DNA of 21,746 nt from Rhizophagus sp. LPA8_4_AMF (Eukaryota; Glomeromycota; Glomeromycetes; Glomerales; Glomeraceae): contig JADRCO010001177.1 in NCBI GenBank assembly GCA_021464525.1, positions 1 to 21,746 on the forward strand. The letters run 5' to 3'. The notes below the pieces were generated by a model. It was not told the DNA's origin. It made no database searches and saw nothing but the letters and a program-made list of their open reading frames with translations. Shown here one piece after another: positions 9,167 to 19,745 of this stretch (the first letter of the stretch is position 1; each line of letters opens with the position of its first letter). The translations under genes and the position numbers were made by a program.

Positions 9167-9820
9167 TCATCATCTTCTTCAATATTATCATCAACTGCTC
9201 AGAATTCATTATCATCCTCATTATCAGTATCATTACCCATCTCAAATTCATTATTGTCATTATCATCACCTATCTTAACTTCAGTATCATTTTCTATTAT
9301 TCTAAAGCCTTTAAAATTTGGTATTTTCCATTCAGAATTTTTCAATACTAAGATCAGAATTGATTAGTAAGTTTTGTTCCATATCTATAGAAATATTTAT
9401 TAAGATATTTAATTTACATTCTAAAACCTCATCACCTATAACTCAATAAGTAGTATTACAAATCTTCAGTACTAGATACTGGAATCTAAAGTTAGCCTTT
9501 TTGCATTCTTTGATTAAGGAATAAATCATTCTGAATGACTTCTAATTACAGAATCTAAAGGCAACTTCTCATTAGATGGAATTATCTACAGCTCTTTTAT
9601 GGTGTAGACATATCTGGATATGTCCAATTGGCTAAATGGTCCATTAAGTAAGTATGCTTAGGTAAGAGGATAAGCTTCTTGATTGTACAAATTTCAGGGT
9701 TCTATTGTATTTTTCTTGTCCAAAATCTGCTATGAAATCTTTAACCAAAAACAGAATGGGTTTAGCTAGCTTCTTTTTGTGCAAAAAGACATAATGACAA
9801 TTATGACATTCTTAATAATA
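9167..9820 (-). pseudogene. Decayed gene with acidic C-terminal tail
   Basis: On the minus strand one frame can be followed from about 9815 to 9345 despite stops. It begins with ECHNCHYVFLHKKKLAKP (a CxxC-type motif), then FLVKDFIADFGQEKYNRTLK, SRSLSSYLSILT, IGHIQICLHHKRAVDNSI, KSFRMIYSLIKECKKANF and NILINISIDMEQNLLINSDL. In-frame stops follow LSILT, WTI, DNSI (two adjacent), RFCN and NTTY. After a frame change near 9340 it ends SEWKIPNFKGFRIIENDTE, then an Asp/Glu/Asn-rich tail with one TGA and the final TAA at 9167-9169. The product is unknown; a transposon-encoded or lineage-specific protein is possible. It is dead as it stands. Confidence 0.55.
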
Positions 9821-10214
9821 CACTAAATTTTAAATTATTAAAAGAATAAAGAATTTGTTAATAAAGTCAATACAGATATAATAAATAATAATCCAATATG
9901 GGTAAATAGATTTTGTTAGCATATTAAAAACTATACAAAAACTATAAATACATTCAAAAGTATATAATGAAATATAAGAAGATATTATATAATAAATGCA
10001 AATAACGTCTATACAAAGAAATAGTAATAACAATAGTAGTAAAAGGTTAAGGTAGAAAATAAAGATCCATAAACCATATCACCATGGTCCATGACTATTA
10101 AAAGTAACATGCATTTAGCAGAGTCAATCAAACAGAATATAAAAAAATGGAGACCAGTAGTTTATATTTGATAATGTCTTTATTTGAATAAATAAAATTG
10201 TATAGAATTTTACT
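9821..10214. other. AT-rich intergenic stretch
   Basis: Nothing beyond low-complexity A/T-rich sequence is recognised. The open frames here have a composition expected of AT-rich noise. Confidence 0.4.
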
Positions 10215-10458
10215 AATTATACAAGTTACAAATTGGATGGAAAATAGAGATATGAATTATTTTTAATTTTATCAAGCGTCTAATATAAAATTGTAAGTCA
10301 TATCTGATATATAAAAACGCTAAGAAATCCTATATTTCCTTTTGTAATTCATTGACATTTGAGTAAACGCGTCTTATTGGCGTTTCGATGGTATAACTGA
10401 AATTATTTTTGGAGTACACCTTATTGTTACACAAGGTCCGAGTGGCGATCCGAGATTC
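10215..10458 (-). pseudogene. Possible remnant coding segment
   Basis: A minus-strand frame of about 81 codons is interrupted by one TAG at 10330-10332. It starts ESRIATRTLCNNKVY, continues YTIETPIRRVYSNVNELQKE, and after the stop DFLAFLYIRYDLQFYIRR. The segment has more CG dinucleotides than its surroundings. The stop is where a Gln codon (CAG) would fit. An overlapping upstream frame (HPEIVFFINRISDRHSDL) suggests a frameshift near the eight-base A/T run at about 10466. I do not recognise the family. Confidence 0.3.
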
Positions 10459-11143
10459 TATTTATAAAAAAAACAATTTCTGGATGGTCTGGATTTAATC
10501 ATATCTCTCTCATTTCTATCAGAGAAGCGATAATCATTCATGTTATCCAAATAGTGAACCATAATTGATTGTACAAAATTTGATCATCTATATTCTTTCT
10601 AACCTGAAAATAATTATCTGTCATTAGGATCTTCTTATTAGATACATTAATTATTACTAATAATTATAGTATGGTTATGAAAATTCTTTCCAGACGAGGA
10701 ATGTGCAATTTTAGTTTTTTTTGAACAATCAATACTTAATAAAATAAAAGTTTAAATCATTATATTTAAATTGTCTTTATATAAAAATCTAGACATATAA
10801 ATATATATCGATGATAATACAACATATATATATACAAATATATATATTAAAAACTATTAATATAATAAAGAGTGTGACTAAAATAAATTGTTAAAATATA
10901 CTTTTGGTTATAATATAAATCATAATACATAATTATACAATACTTTTATATATTGTCTCTGATAGTAATCCTAAAAAAAACCAAAAATAAAAAGAAACTA
11001 ATAATTGTTTGATAAAATAAAAAAGATTGGTTTTGATAACTTTCATCTCATTCAAAATTTGTCTCTCAATCAAAAAAATTAAATTAATAAATATAATTCA
11101 AAATATAAAAATAAGTAATTCCATAAATTGTTTGTGATAGGTT
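10459..11143. other. Intergenic region downstream of the F-box-like gene
   Basis: Very AT-rich, with TA dinucleotide runs around 10797-10850. It probably contains the 3' untranslated end of the minus-strand gene that stops at 11144. No other feature is seen. Confidence 0.45.
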
Positions 11144-13672
11144 TTAAGCGGTTTCATTCTCTTTATCTTTTCCTTTGTTTGTACAAGTAGTACAAGTGGA
11201 AGCAGTAGCGTAAGAAGATTTCATTTCTAAAATATCTTCCATCTTTTCCAAAACGGTTTTAGCATTTGAAGTCTCAATATTATCCAACACCTCACTACAA
11301 GCATACAACCACCAAGTTTTCCAAATTTTGATCATATTATCTTCGTCAATATCTGTACAACAATTCTTTTTCAATAAAGCAGGTCTGACTACATCATTAG
11401 TTAAATTAATTAATTCTTTCTCGACTTTTTCAACAATTTCGAATCTCCATTCAGTAGTACAAACGCCTTCACTTTCATCGTATTGTTCGACCCAATTACA
11501 ATCATCTTTTAACAAGTTCTTTGATATGAAAAGAAAATAACAAGTAGCATTTAGCCAATCACCGATTTCAACTAATTTGTAACAAAATTTTTTATAATTT
11601 TGTTCAAACCAATTTATGAAAAATTTTCTTGCATAATCTTGAGATACATGTTGTCCCGTTTCAATATCATAAAAAAAACTTCGTCCACTTGAATTATAAT
11701 AATGATGATGAAAAAAATCCGAATAATCGTTGTTATCAGCACTGCTACTATCATTATTATTATTGAAGAAACCATCATCAGATAAATCTTCATTTGAACT
11801 CGAACAATAATCATCATAGTCTATTCTGGCAGTATGATCTCCATATTCGGCACACATCGTTTCAAAATGTCTCTGCGCTAATAACTTAATGAACATTTTC
11901 CTTGAAAATATATGCTCAAACGGAATTTGTAATAAAAGGGCATCCAATATTGATTCAGCGCTAAGATCATGATCAGATTGGTGCGGAATAGTAACTGCTA
12001 ACTTTGAAATATCTTTACGTTTCTCGTTGGTTGCTGATGATGTCAACGATGTAATCGTTGTTGGTGATGATGTTATGGTAGTAGTAGTATATGCGGGAAG
12101 TGTTGAAGTAGTATTAAAAGTATTAATGTATGTGGTTAATCGGGGAATCGTTGTTGAAGTAGTAGTAATTGAATTAAATGATGATGAAGAAGTTGTTATT
12201 ACACTTTTCACTGAAGATTTTTTCAAATCTTTATTATTTAATTGAACATTAATTCCTTGACGGGCCAATTCTTTGTTCATAGCAGAATACTTATTACGTA
12301 TATCTTGTTCATATAAAGATTTTAAGATCAATTGTAATTTGATAGCTGTGATCTCAATAACTTCAGAAACTTTTTCACGTTTATGTAAAATTTTTGTAAG
12401 GTTTGTACGTAAATCTTCATAAATTGATTGCAATTGAAAATTACGAAAAACGATACTACAACTATCTAAACCTTGATTAGCTAATATAACAGATTTAAAT
12501 TTTTCCATTAAAGTTCTTAAAAATAAATGACGTTCATTAAGTTGAGCTAATCGTTTTTCTATTTCTTCTGATGAGATTGATGATGTTAAACCAATACTTT
12601 TAGACAATTTCTTTGATGGTGATGAAGAATTTTTTGATAGGTCCATTAAAACAAAAGAAAATATGCCATTAGACGAATTCGATTCATTTTCATTATAATA
12701 TGACCAATCATTTGAGAATGTTGATAATAAAGATCCTTTAAATTCATTTGTTAAGAAATTCATAATTTCCGTATGACGTTTTCTTAACGAATTTCCAAAA
12801 ACATAAAGCTTTTGCTGACACATTAAATATCTATAATGAAATTGCATTAATACTTTAATGTACCATCGTTGTTCACCACAACCAGTTGATGTCGAAAATT
12901 CTTTTGAATTTGCTTGTTCTCTTTGGCGAAATCTTCTTATCATCCCAACAATTCCTTTAAGTAACATGTCCCTTGTTGATTTCGTATTTTGCCATACTAT
13001 AAAATCTATGTCTACTTCTGAATTTGTTGTAGAAGATGAGGGATTTGCTGTAGTTACAGCTGTGTCTGTTGATTGAGATGTTGAATTTGATGATGATGAT
13101 GAAGGACTTAAATTCAGTTTAAATCCGTAATGTTTACGCAAAGCTATTTTACCAAATTTTTCAATTATATCTTGTAATGTACTGGTATGAGCAAAATAAT
13201 CTTTTCCAGGTGGTGACTCAATTAATAAAACTTTATCCTTAAATTTCGTACAAGTAAATAACATTCTTTGCACAAGAACAGAATAAAGGCATTCGATTGA
13301 TACACCATCTTTTTTCGTTCTAACTTTGACAACGCGTACAATTCCTTTCCTGTTAAAAAATATAGCAGAATAGTCATCACCATCTGATCCAATTGCTACA
13401 TTATACACTCCTGAACGCACTGCTATTATAGGAACACTTTTTAATTCCTGTGGTTTTATTGCTAATGATTTTTTATGTGATAGTGATGTTATGTTTGAAG
13501 GGGACAATGGGAAATCAAATATCGAATATAATGTTGATGTAAATTTGTGTAGTGTTTTACAAGTTACCGAGATCGCACAGCGGTCTAATATATTTAATGT
13601 TGGTTGAAGTAGTATCTTTTCTACAACACATGTTGGTTGATTAAATAAATGGTGTTTTGATGTTGTCGTCAT
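11144..13672 (-). CDS. F-box-like protein of unknown function, 842 residues, single exon
   Basis: An uninterrupted 842-codon frame starts at the ATG at 13670-13672 and ends at TAA 11144-11146. Residues about 14-46 (VVEKILLQPTLNILDRC, SVTCKTLHKF) look like a weak F-box: a hydrophobic helix, an L-D-R-x-x-x-x-x-V-x-K-x-L pattern, but no clear Pro-x-Glu start. Three Ser/Thr-rich low-complexity linkers (about 192-222, 335-357 and 490-572) separate more ordered, helical segments. A likely coiled region is at about 358-395 (EEIEKRLAQLNERHLFL). An acidic Asp/Asn/Ser stretch with a HHHYY cluster lies at about 630-675, followed by a Trp-rich C-terminal helical region. The frame is clean, unlike the nearby pseudogenes, so it is probably a real expressed gene. 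If the F-box is real, it would be a substrate adaptor for an SCF ubiquitin ligase; that is inference. No signal peptide or membrane segment is evident. Confidence 0.75.
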   Translation of the reverse strand: MTTTSKHHLFNQPTCVVEKILLQPTLNILDRCAISVTCKTLHKFTSTLYSIFDFPLSPSNITSLSHKKSLAIKPQELKSVPIIAVRSGVYNVAIGSDGDDYSAIFFNRKGIVRVVKVRTKKDGVSIECLYSVLVQRMLFTCTKFKDKVLLIESPPGKDYFAHTSTLQDIIEKFGKIALRKHYGFKLNLSPSSSSSNSTSQSTDTAVTTANPSSSTTNSEVDIDFIVWQNTKSTRDMLLKGIVGMIRRFRQREQANSKEFSTSTGCGEQRWYIKVLMQFHYRYLMCQQKLYVFGNSLRKRHTEIMNFLTNEFKGSLLSTFSNDWSYYNENESNSSNGIFSFVLMDLSKNSSSPSKKLSKSIGLTSSISSEEIEKRLAQLNERHLFLRTLMEKFKSVILANQGLDSCSIVFRNFQLQSIYEDLRTNLTKILHKREKVSEVIEITAIKLQLILKSLYEQDIRNKYSAMNKELARQGINVQLNNKDLKKSSVKSVITTSSSSFNSITTTSTTIPRLTTYINTFNTTSTLPAYTTTTITSSPTTITSLTSSATNEKRKDISKLAVTIPHQSDHDLSAESILDALLLQIPFEHIFSRKMFIKLLAQRHFETMCAEYGDHTARIDYDDYCSSSNEDLSDDGFFNNNNDSSSADNNDYSDFFHHHYYNSSGRSFFYDIETGQHVSQDYARKFFINWFEQNYKKFCYKLVEIGDWLNATCYFLFISKNLLKDDCNWVEQYDESEGVCTTEWRFEIVEKVEKELINLTNDVVRPALLKKNCCTDIDEDNMIKIWKTWWLYACSEVLDNIETSNAKTVLEKMEDILEMKSSYATASTCTTCTNKGKDKENETA

Positions 13673-14400
13673 CTTTTACGGCGCAGTATTATAAATGAAC
13701 GGATAATATAATCTAAAAAAAAAATTTCAAATTAAAAAAAAAGAGGTTTTTTTTTGAATTTTGAATTATATAAGTAAAAAAAAATTCCAATATACATATA
13801 TATATACATATATATATATATACTAATTGATTGGTAATCCTTATCAATAAATATTCTGCAATAATTTTCTATTTATTCCATATAATGCACCTATGCAGAA
13901 ACAAAAAACAATTTATTTTCGATTAAACTTTAGAAATATTTGTGAATCAATTTCTTTTTGAATTATAAACAAATAAAATAAAAAGGACTTTTGTTTAAAT
14001 AGTTGGAAATGTTTTTTTTATAATTTTTTTTTTTTTTTTTTTTTTGAAAAAAGATGTTTCGTAATAAATGATGTGCGTATATTGTATATAAATAAAGATT
14101 TACATACTTGGAATGTTGTCGGAGAAACTTTCCATAGAAACATGACTTACACATGATTATTATTGGGTAATTTTTAACTAATTCATTTTGCACAAAGAAA
14201 AAAAAAAATAAAATAAAAAAATAAAATAATATAATATCCTAAAATTTTAAGTTTGGTCGAAAAGTTCTATACTATTAATTGAACTTTAGGGATTGTTATA
14301 TAATTGTATCTAAATACTATTATTACTCACCTTGAAAGTGTGCACTGGCAATAGTTAAATAGTTATTAAGGATTGTAATAATAGTTGGTGGCAAATTTTT
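13673..14400. promoter_or_regulatory. Upstream region of the F-box-like gene with AT microsatellite and T-run
   Basis: This is the presumed promoter side of the minus-strand gene starting at 13672. It contains an (AT)n tract at about 13793-13823 and a run of more than 20 T at about 14023-14045. A TATAAT-like word lies about 20 bp from the start codon on the minus strand, which is too close for a TATA box of a gene with a normal leader. No gene is seen. Confidence 0.35.
13793..13823. repeat. AT/TATA-rich microsatellite
   Basis: Alternating ATATAC and ATATAT words make a low-complexity dinucleotide tract about 120-150 bp upstream of the F-box-like gene. Confidence 0.8.
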
Positions 14401-14541
14401 ATGGTTAAAAATTATGGATTATGTGGTTTATGTCGTAAAAATGGAGATAGTGAAAATTCTTTTAAGTGTGAAGAAATGGGAAACTTTTTATGGGGATTAA
14501 ATATTACTGCGGCCCTATTAAATGATTATTTATGTGTATAA
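14401..14541 (+). other. Short open frame with a CxxC motif, possible gene remnant
   Basis: A 46-codon frame from ATG 14401 to TAA 14541 reads MVKNYGLCGLCRKNGDSE and contains CGLC and a third Cys (FKCEEM), giving it a zinc-finger-like look. The YG-x-C-x-x-C opening faintly recalls the N-terminal Cys motif of expanded Rhizophagus kinase-like proteins, but the resemblance is short. No intron or downstream continuation was found. It could be chance. Confidence 0.2.
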
Positions 14542-15514
14542 AATAAAGAGTTTGTTGTACTCGAAAAAACCGAATTACAAAAATCCCATATTATATAATA
14601 TATATTCGGGGATGTTGTAATATTTAAAACAAAAAAAAAAAAAATGTTGGAATTTAAAGGAAAAAAAAGATGGGTATAAATTATAAAATTATGTATATAT
14701 ATTTATAGTTTAATACGCGAGAAAGTCTTGGCAAAAAAAAGAACCACGCTACCCTGACCGTTATTATGCATGAATGCAACATTTTATGCAGATAAAGAAA
14801 TAATACCACGTGACTTTTATATTATAAAAGGGTGAATGCTAAACGTAGGAAAAATGCCAAGAAATTTTGTAAGACCTAAAGGATTAACCATGTTCTAATT
14901 CTACGCTCTACGTAGAATATTCTACGTAGATCGATTATCCGTTCTCTTGTTAATTGAATCATGTGATCGTAAATGAATAAATATACTATCCAGAGATAAT
15001 CGATTTTTTTTATACAACAAAACATATTTCGATAATCATTATATACATACTTGGAAATTATTATCAAACTTTATTACAAAGGCTTGATAGTAACTGATTA
15101 TATTTTACACTAAATAATGGTCTTTTCTTCTTTTTCTTTCTTTTTTTTCCATGATACAAATATTTCTAAATAATTAAATAATTAAGCATAATTCTAATCG
15201 ACTTCTGACTAGAATTATGAATCTTTGACCTAGATCAGTGGTTTTTGTTGTTACACGAGCGGAAGTTAAATCAGTGTAACATGTCGGGCATTTTTCTTGT
15301 TTGATCTGTATATTTCTAAAATTAGTTATAATGAATTTGTTATACGTAAAATCAAAATGTCATACAGATCGGTGTAACATATAATCAATTTTCAGAGAAT
15401 ACTTTTTAAAATATTTGATTAAATAAGTTCAATTAATACTATTATAGATATTTTACGTATTTTAAAATACAAAAGCTGTTTTTTAAAAAAATTTTATTTT
15501 AATTAATGTAAACA
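14542..15514. other. Intergenic region between the two minus-strand core genes
   Basis: This holds the 3' flank of the MPP alpha gene (stop at 15515) and distal upstream sequence of the F-box-like gene. It contains a perfect 24-bp palindrome (14907-14930), a CACGTG at 14807-14812, A-runs near 14628-14645, and two related words ATCAGTGTAACAT (about 15270) and ATCGGTGTAACAT (about 15368). No coding sequence is supported. Confidence 0.45.
14907..14930. repeat. Perfect 24-bp palindrome
   Basis: The half-site TCTACGTAGAAT is followed immediately by its exact reverse complement with no spacer. Each half contains TACGTA, itself a palindrome, and a further TTCTACG lies just upstream. Possible roles are a binding site for a dimeric protein or the apex of an inverted-repeat element; nothing else decides between them. 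Confidence 0.9.
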
Positions 15515-17392
15515 CTATGCAACCATTTTGAATTTTTTGAATTTTTTAGTTTTACCTAGTCCATATTGCTCACATACTGTTTGCATATCTTTTAGTCCAT
15601 TTAGCTCACCTTGAGCTACTATTGTTACCTCACCTGTGCCATTACCTTCATTACGTACTTGACCTCCAATAACTTTACTTGCTATTCTTACAAGCTCTTC
15701 TAATGTAACTTTATCAATTTTTTTACACATTTCTTCTGCGGATATTTTATAACCATGCACTTGAACCTACAAATTGCACAAACATTTGTTTAATTTTATT
15801 CTTTATAATATATATCCACATATACCACAAATAGAACACGAACCTGTCTTCCCAAATCTTCTAATTGTACCATCCTTGATTCTAAGTTCATCAGTAAACT
15901 ACTTTTTAATTGATTTTTTGCTCGTGAAAGTTCCGATTGTGTAACACCTCCATGTTCAAATTTTGTTACTGAATTAAATTGTTGCGCTATAACATCCAAA
16001 ATATGATGATTATATTCAGGACGACATGATGCCGATATGCCAAAAAGTCCGGAATCTGTATAACAGTGGTTAAAACATATACAAGATTCCATCCAATTAT
16101 ACTGGTTAAGCACATTTGTAAATAGGCGACTATACATCCCCTTGCCAGGTCCACCAGCTGAAAATGATCCTCCTCCTCCAAGAAGCATTTGAAGTATTGC
16201 AAGTCCATAAATATCTGGATCATGAATTGAAAGCCCTTCAAATGCAACATAAACATGTGTATGCGGAATTGATTGATCTAGGAACAGTGAACCACCTGTA
16301 TAATGTGCCTTCTGATTTGCTGTAAAAATGGGTGATGATGAATTTGCGTTAAAAAGCGAAGAAGCTGCTGTTGTTATTGTTTTATATAATGATGATTTTG
16401 TTTGTATTTGTTTTGGTGTTGTAAAGGGTAATATGGTATGAGTATTAAATTCTGGTGACCTAGGTATATCACCAAAATGTTTCATAGCCAGTTCAACAAC
16501 TTCTTCATGTTGAGCTCCAGCAACTGCTAAAACCATTCGCTCTGGACGGTACCACGTTGAAATATATTCTTTAATCAATTGTGGTGTCATCATCATAAGT
16601 CGATCCCCTGGACATAACATTGGATTTCCTAGTGTATTATTTTTGAAAGCCACTGTATGAAGAAGTTCTGGTAATATCATTTCAGGTTTTTGCCATATTT
16701 CCTGAATTTCATAAAGTGTGGTTTGTTTTTGTTCCTCCACTTCCTCCAAAGTAATACAAGGGTTTCGGATAACATCCGAAAAAAGAGCTATAACCTTAGA
16801 GAGATCTTGTGAGAAAATAGCAGATTGATACATAATAGCTTCACGACTACTAGCACACATTATATTGCCCCCAAGAGATTCTAGTATTGAGTTAATTTGT
16901 TCAATTGAATGAGTTTTTGTACTCTATAAAATTGAGCTAGTTAGCAAAAAAAAAAAAATTTTTTTATTGTTAGATACAAAATATTATACACTTACCTTGA
17001 AAGCTAATCGATCTAACATATGACTTACACCAAGGGTTTGTGGTGTTTCATATCTAGATCCTACATCAATATACGCTCCAACAGCTGAAAAATGGCCTGG
17101 AGTATTTTCAGTCGTTACACGTACACCATTAGATAAAGTTGTAATTTTTGTAATTTCATTAGAAATTGTCTTTGACAATTCTTGATCCTGTGAGAAATCG
17201 AAATTAATTTCCAAAGATTGAAACAACTAAAAAAGTAAGAGTGTAAGATAAAAAAAATTTTTTGCAACAAACCTTTTTTATATTGGCTTCTGCATAAGGA
17301 ATGTTTGTGACTGAAGAAGCAGAACGTACCGAAAACTTTCTGTATGTAGGGAAATGGGAACGAGTTGCTCGAAGTATTTGAGCAAAAAACAT
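15515..17392 (-). CDS. MAS2: Mitochondrial processing peptidase alpha subunit (MPP alpha)
   Basis: Four exons on the minus strand: 17273-17392, 16996-17226, 15844-16923 and 15515-15766. The introns are 46, 72 and 77 bp with GT...AG ends, giving 560 residues. All junctions keep frame. Residues 1-40 are Arg/Ser-rich with no acidic residue until the end ([14 protein letters not shown]), a typical mitochondrial presequence. The M16 core follows: [70 protein letters not shown], and the hallmark Gly-rich loop [19 protein letters not shown] at about 366-384. It then reads [16 protein letters not shown] across the last junction. In place of the zinc-binding HxxEH of the catalytic beta subunit it has HMLDR, as expected for the non-catalytic alpha subunit. 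With beta it cleaves presequences in the matrix; alpha's Gly-rich loop handles the substrate. Length fits filamentous-fungal MPP alpha. It shares an upstream region with the plus-strand hydrolase gene. Confidence 0.95.
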
Positions 17393-17807
17393 TGTGATAA
17401 CTATTAAAATTTTTAGTTTTAAATATAAAAAATTATTGCACGAAGCATTTAGTGTCTTTTCTGATGGTGTTTTAGTACATGATTACTTAGATCTTTTTGT
17501 ACTACTGCGTCATTTGAGATTAGTGTTGCACGTCCTAAATGTGTGCCAGGCAGCGATCTTGGTGACAAATAAGGAGTGACAAATAATTTTTGGTCCACTA
17601 AAAAAAAACCGTCCCTCAGATAATTAGTGTTTTTTGAGCTCGTGCTTGCACGTGATCAGTGACGCGTAAACATCTCCCTTCCTATTATAGTTAAGATCGA
17701 CCTAACTTGGCATTAGTGTTGGCATTGCTGAGTGGATCGGCAATTAACATTTTTAACTGGAGTAAAACTGCGGAAACATCGAAATTTGATCAAACTGAAC
17801 CATTTTT
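17393..17807. promoter_or_regulatory. Shared upstream region of two divergent genes
   Basis: This 415-bp gap separates the start codons of MPP alpha (minus, 17392) and the PhnP-like hydrolase (plus, 17808), so it should hold both promoters. It is less AT-rich than most intergenic sequence here and contains CACGTG (17649-17654, a core bHLH-type site) followed by GACGCGT. No TATA box is evident. The open frame at 17394-17579 lies antisense to upstream sequence and has no homology that I recognise. Confidence 0.5.
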
Positions 17808-19248
17808 ATGTATACAAATAAAGTTGCCGAAATAATCTTCCTTGGAACAGGTATTCTAGGTTACATTTTCATAGGTCTATATTAATGTGATTACATTGTA
17901 AGAATATTAATAGATTAAGTTGTTTAGGAACATCTTCAGGAGTACCTGTCATAGCTTGTTTAACTGGTCCCGAGAAGAAGTGTGAAACTTGCATGTCAAC
18001 CTTAACGTCTGAAGGAGAGGTTAATGTAAGAAGAAATACAAGTTTATTAGTTAGAGTAAATCACGAAGATGGTAGAGTTAGGTATAATTAGAACTTGGGT
18101 GCTTTTTCGATTCCGTAACAATTAGTCCAAAATTTTACTTATGTTTTTGTGCGTATGAATTCGATTTTCTTTTTTATATTTAATTAGGAATATTGTAATT
18201 GATTGTGGCAAAACGTTCTACGGTAAATATTCTTAATTATAATGTTTAAAATATTATTTATAATTTCAATTAACGAAAAATATTTTTGTAGTATCTGCAT
18301 TAAAATGGTGGCCATATCATAAGTTGCGTCAATTAGATGCATTAATATTAACACACGCACACGCAGATGCAATTAATGGATTAGACGATTTAAGAGCTTG
18401 GACATTGAATAAAGTTATACAAGAATATATTCCAATCTATTTAACTAATAATACTTTAGAAGCTATTAAAACACTTTTTCCCTATATTGTTGATGCAAAA
18501 CAAGCAACCGGTTTGTATAACCTTAACTTTTTTTAACAAAAAGAAATTCTCTTTTTTAAAAAGATCTTATTTGATTATATAGGTGGAGGTGATTTACCAG
18601 CTTTTCAATGGAATTTAATCGATCCAAATAGACCATTTACTGTTGAAGGATTAGAATTTATTCCTTTACCAGGTGATTCTTTGCATATATTTTTTATATT
18701 TCTTTAAAATCTAAATAATTATTTTTGATTATTTATCTTTTCTTTCATCTACTTATATTTTCTCAAGTTCATCATGGAAAATACTTTACAACAAATGAAC
18801 CATATATATATGTTGGTTTTAAGTTTGATAATATTACGTATATATCAGATTGTAATTTTATACCAGAAGATATATTAACTAAAATACAAGGGAGTAAAAT
18901 ATTAATATTAGATGCATTAAATTGTTTGTATGCTTTAATTTTCTTCAAATATCTACATTTAAGTTTTTGTTTAACTAATCTATTTGAGTTTTTGTTATAG
19001 ATCAGGAACATTCATCTCATTTTTCAATAGATCAAGCAATTAATATATCAAGAAATTTAAATCCAATACCAAATAGAACCTATTTAACAGGATTTTCTCA
19101 TGCAGTAGAACATTTCAAATTAACCAATGAAATGAAACAATTACAATTAAATGAACCTTTATTATGGGTTAGACCTGCTCATGATGGATTAAAAGTTATT
19201 ATTGATAACTTGAATAAAGAACAAGAAGAAAAAAAAAAAGTAATTTAA
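17808..19248 (+). CDS. PhnP-like metallo-beta-lactamase-fold hydrolase, seven exons
   Basis: Exons: 17808-17850, 17928-18081, 18188-18222, 18292-18510, 18583-18672, 18768-18923 and 19001-19248, giving 314 residues; every junction restores frame. The start at 17808 gives the family opening [18 protein letters not shown] (FLGTG at 11-15). A Cys cluster, C25 and C33-x-x-C36, sits where PhnP-type proteins carry a structural zinc site. The MBL metal motifs follow: NIVIDCGK (67-74), THAHADA (H99, H101, D103), VHHG (H183), ISDCN (D208) and GFSHAVEH (H266). Position 104 is Ala rather than the His of HxHxDH; I recall the same HxHxDA in plant and fungal members of this branch. It is probably a cytosolic phosphodiesterase-like metallohydrolase resembling the S. 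pombe and plant uncharacterised MBL proteins; the substrate is unknown. No targeting peptide is seen. It ends with a Lys-rich tail. It is divergent from the MPP alpha gene. Confidence 0.88.
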
Positions 19249-19745
19249 TTAAAAATAGTGAAATCAATAATAATGCAATTAGTTAATTGATGTTCTAATT
19301 TTAATTAGTTAATTAATGTAATTAACATCTTAATTTTAATTAGTTAAATAAGATTATACTACTATATTAAATAATAAAAAAAAACAATTTTAATTAGTTA
19401 AGAAATAAAATATTAAAATATTTATGAAAAAACTCTCTCCTGTTCTGTTCACAACCATTTTTTTACTAACATTTTTTCACAAAATATTTTGTTTTTATTT
19501 TATTTTTTCTTTTATTTTCTCTAAATAAATACACTTTAAGCCTTAATAATATATTTTGTTACGTTTACTTTTATTTTTTATTTCCTTTATTTTTTCTGTT
19601 AGCTTTGTTCTAGCAGCCAACTTTGACTTTTAGGAACGTCTTTGAAAAATCTTTAACTTGGAAACTCAGTTTTGAGCTAAGTAGGGATTTACCCAACTGT
19701 ATTATTAAGACTGGACACTAAGTGAAATTATGAGAAGACTGGATA
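19249..19745. other. 3' flank of the hydrolase gene with repeated TTTTAATTAGTTAA
   Basis: The word TTTTAATTAGTTAA occurs three times, near 19299, 19333 and 19388, within AT-rich sequence just after the stop codon, and may lie in the 3' untranslated region. From about 19600 to 19745 base composition rises toward that of the following island. No gene is seen. Confidence 0.5.

Noticed and set aside
9830..10033. Minus-strand Ile/Tyr/Cys-rich frame of 67 codons
   Set aside because: Composition is typical of AT-rich noise and no motif or conserved neighbour supports it.
12027..12245. Plus-strand Val/Asp-rich frame within the 842-residue gene
   Set aside because: It arises from the reverse of the Thr/Ser-rich linker codons; the minus-strand frame is far longer.
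15796..16860. Treating the 354-codon open frame as a separate peptidase gene
   Set aside because: It is the main part of exon 3 of MPP alpha; flanking exons join in frame at consensus splice sites and its last residues are intron read-through.
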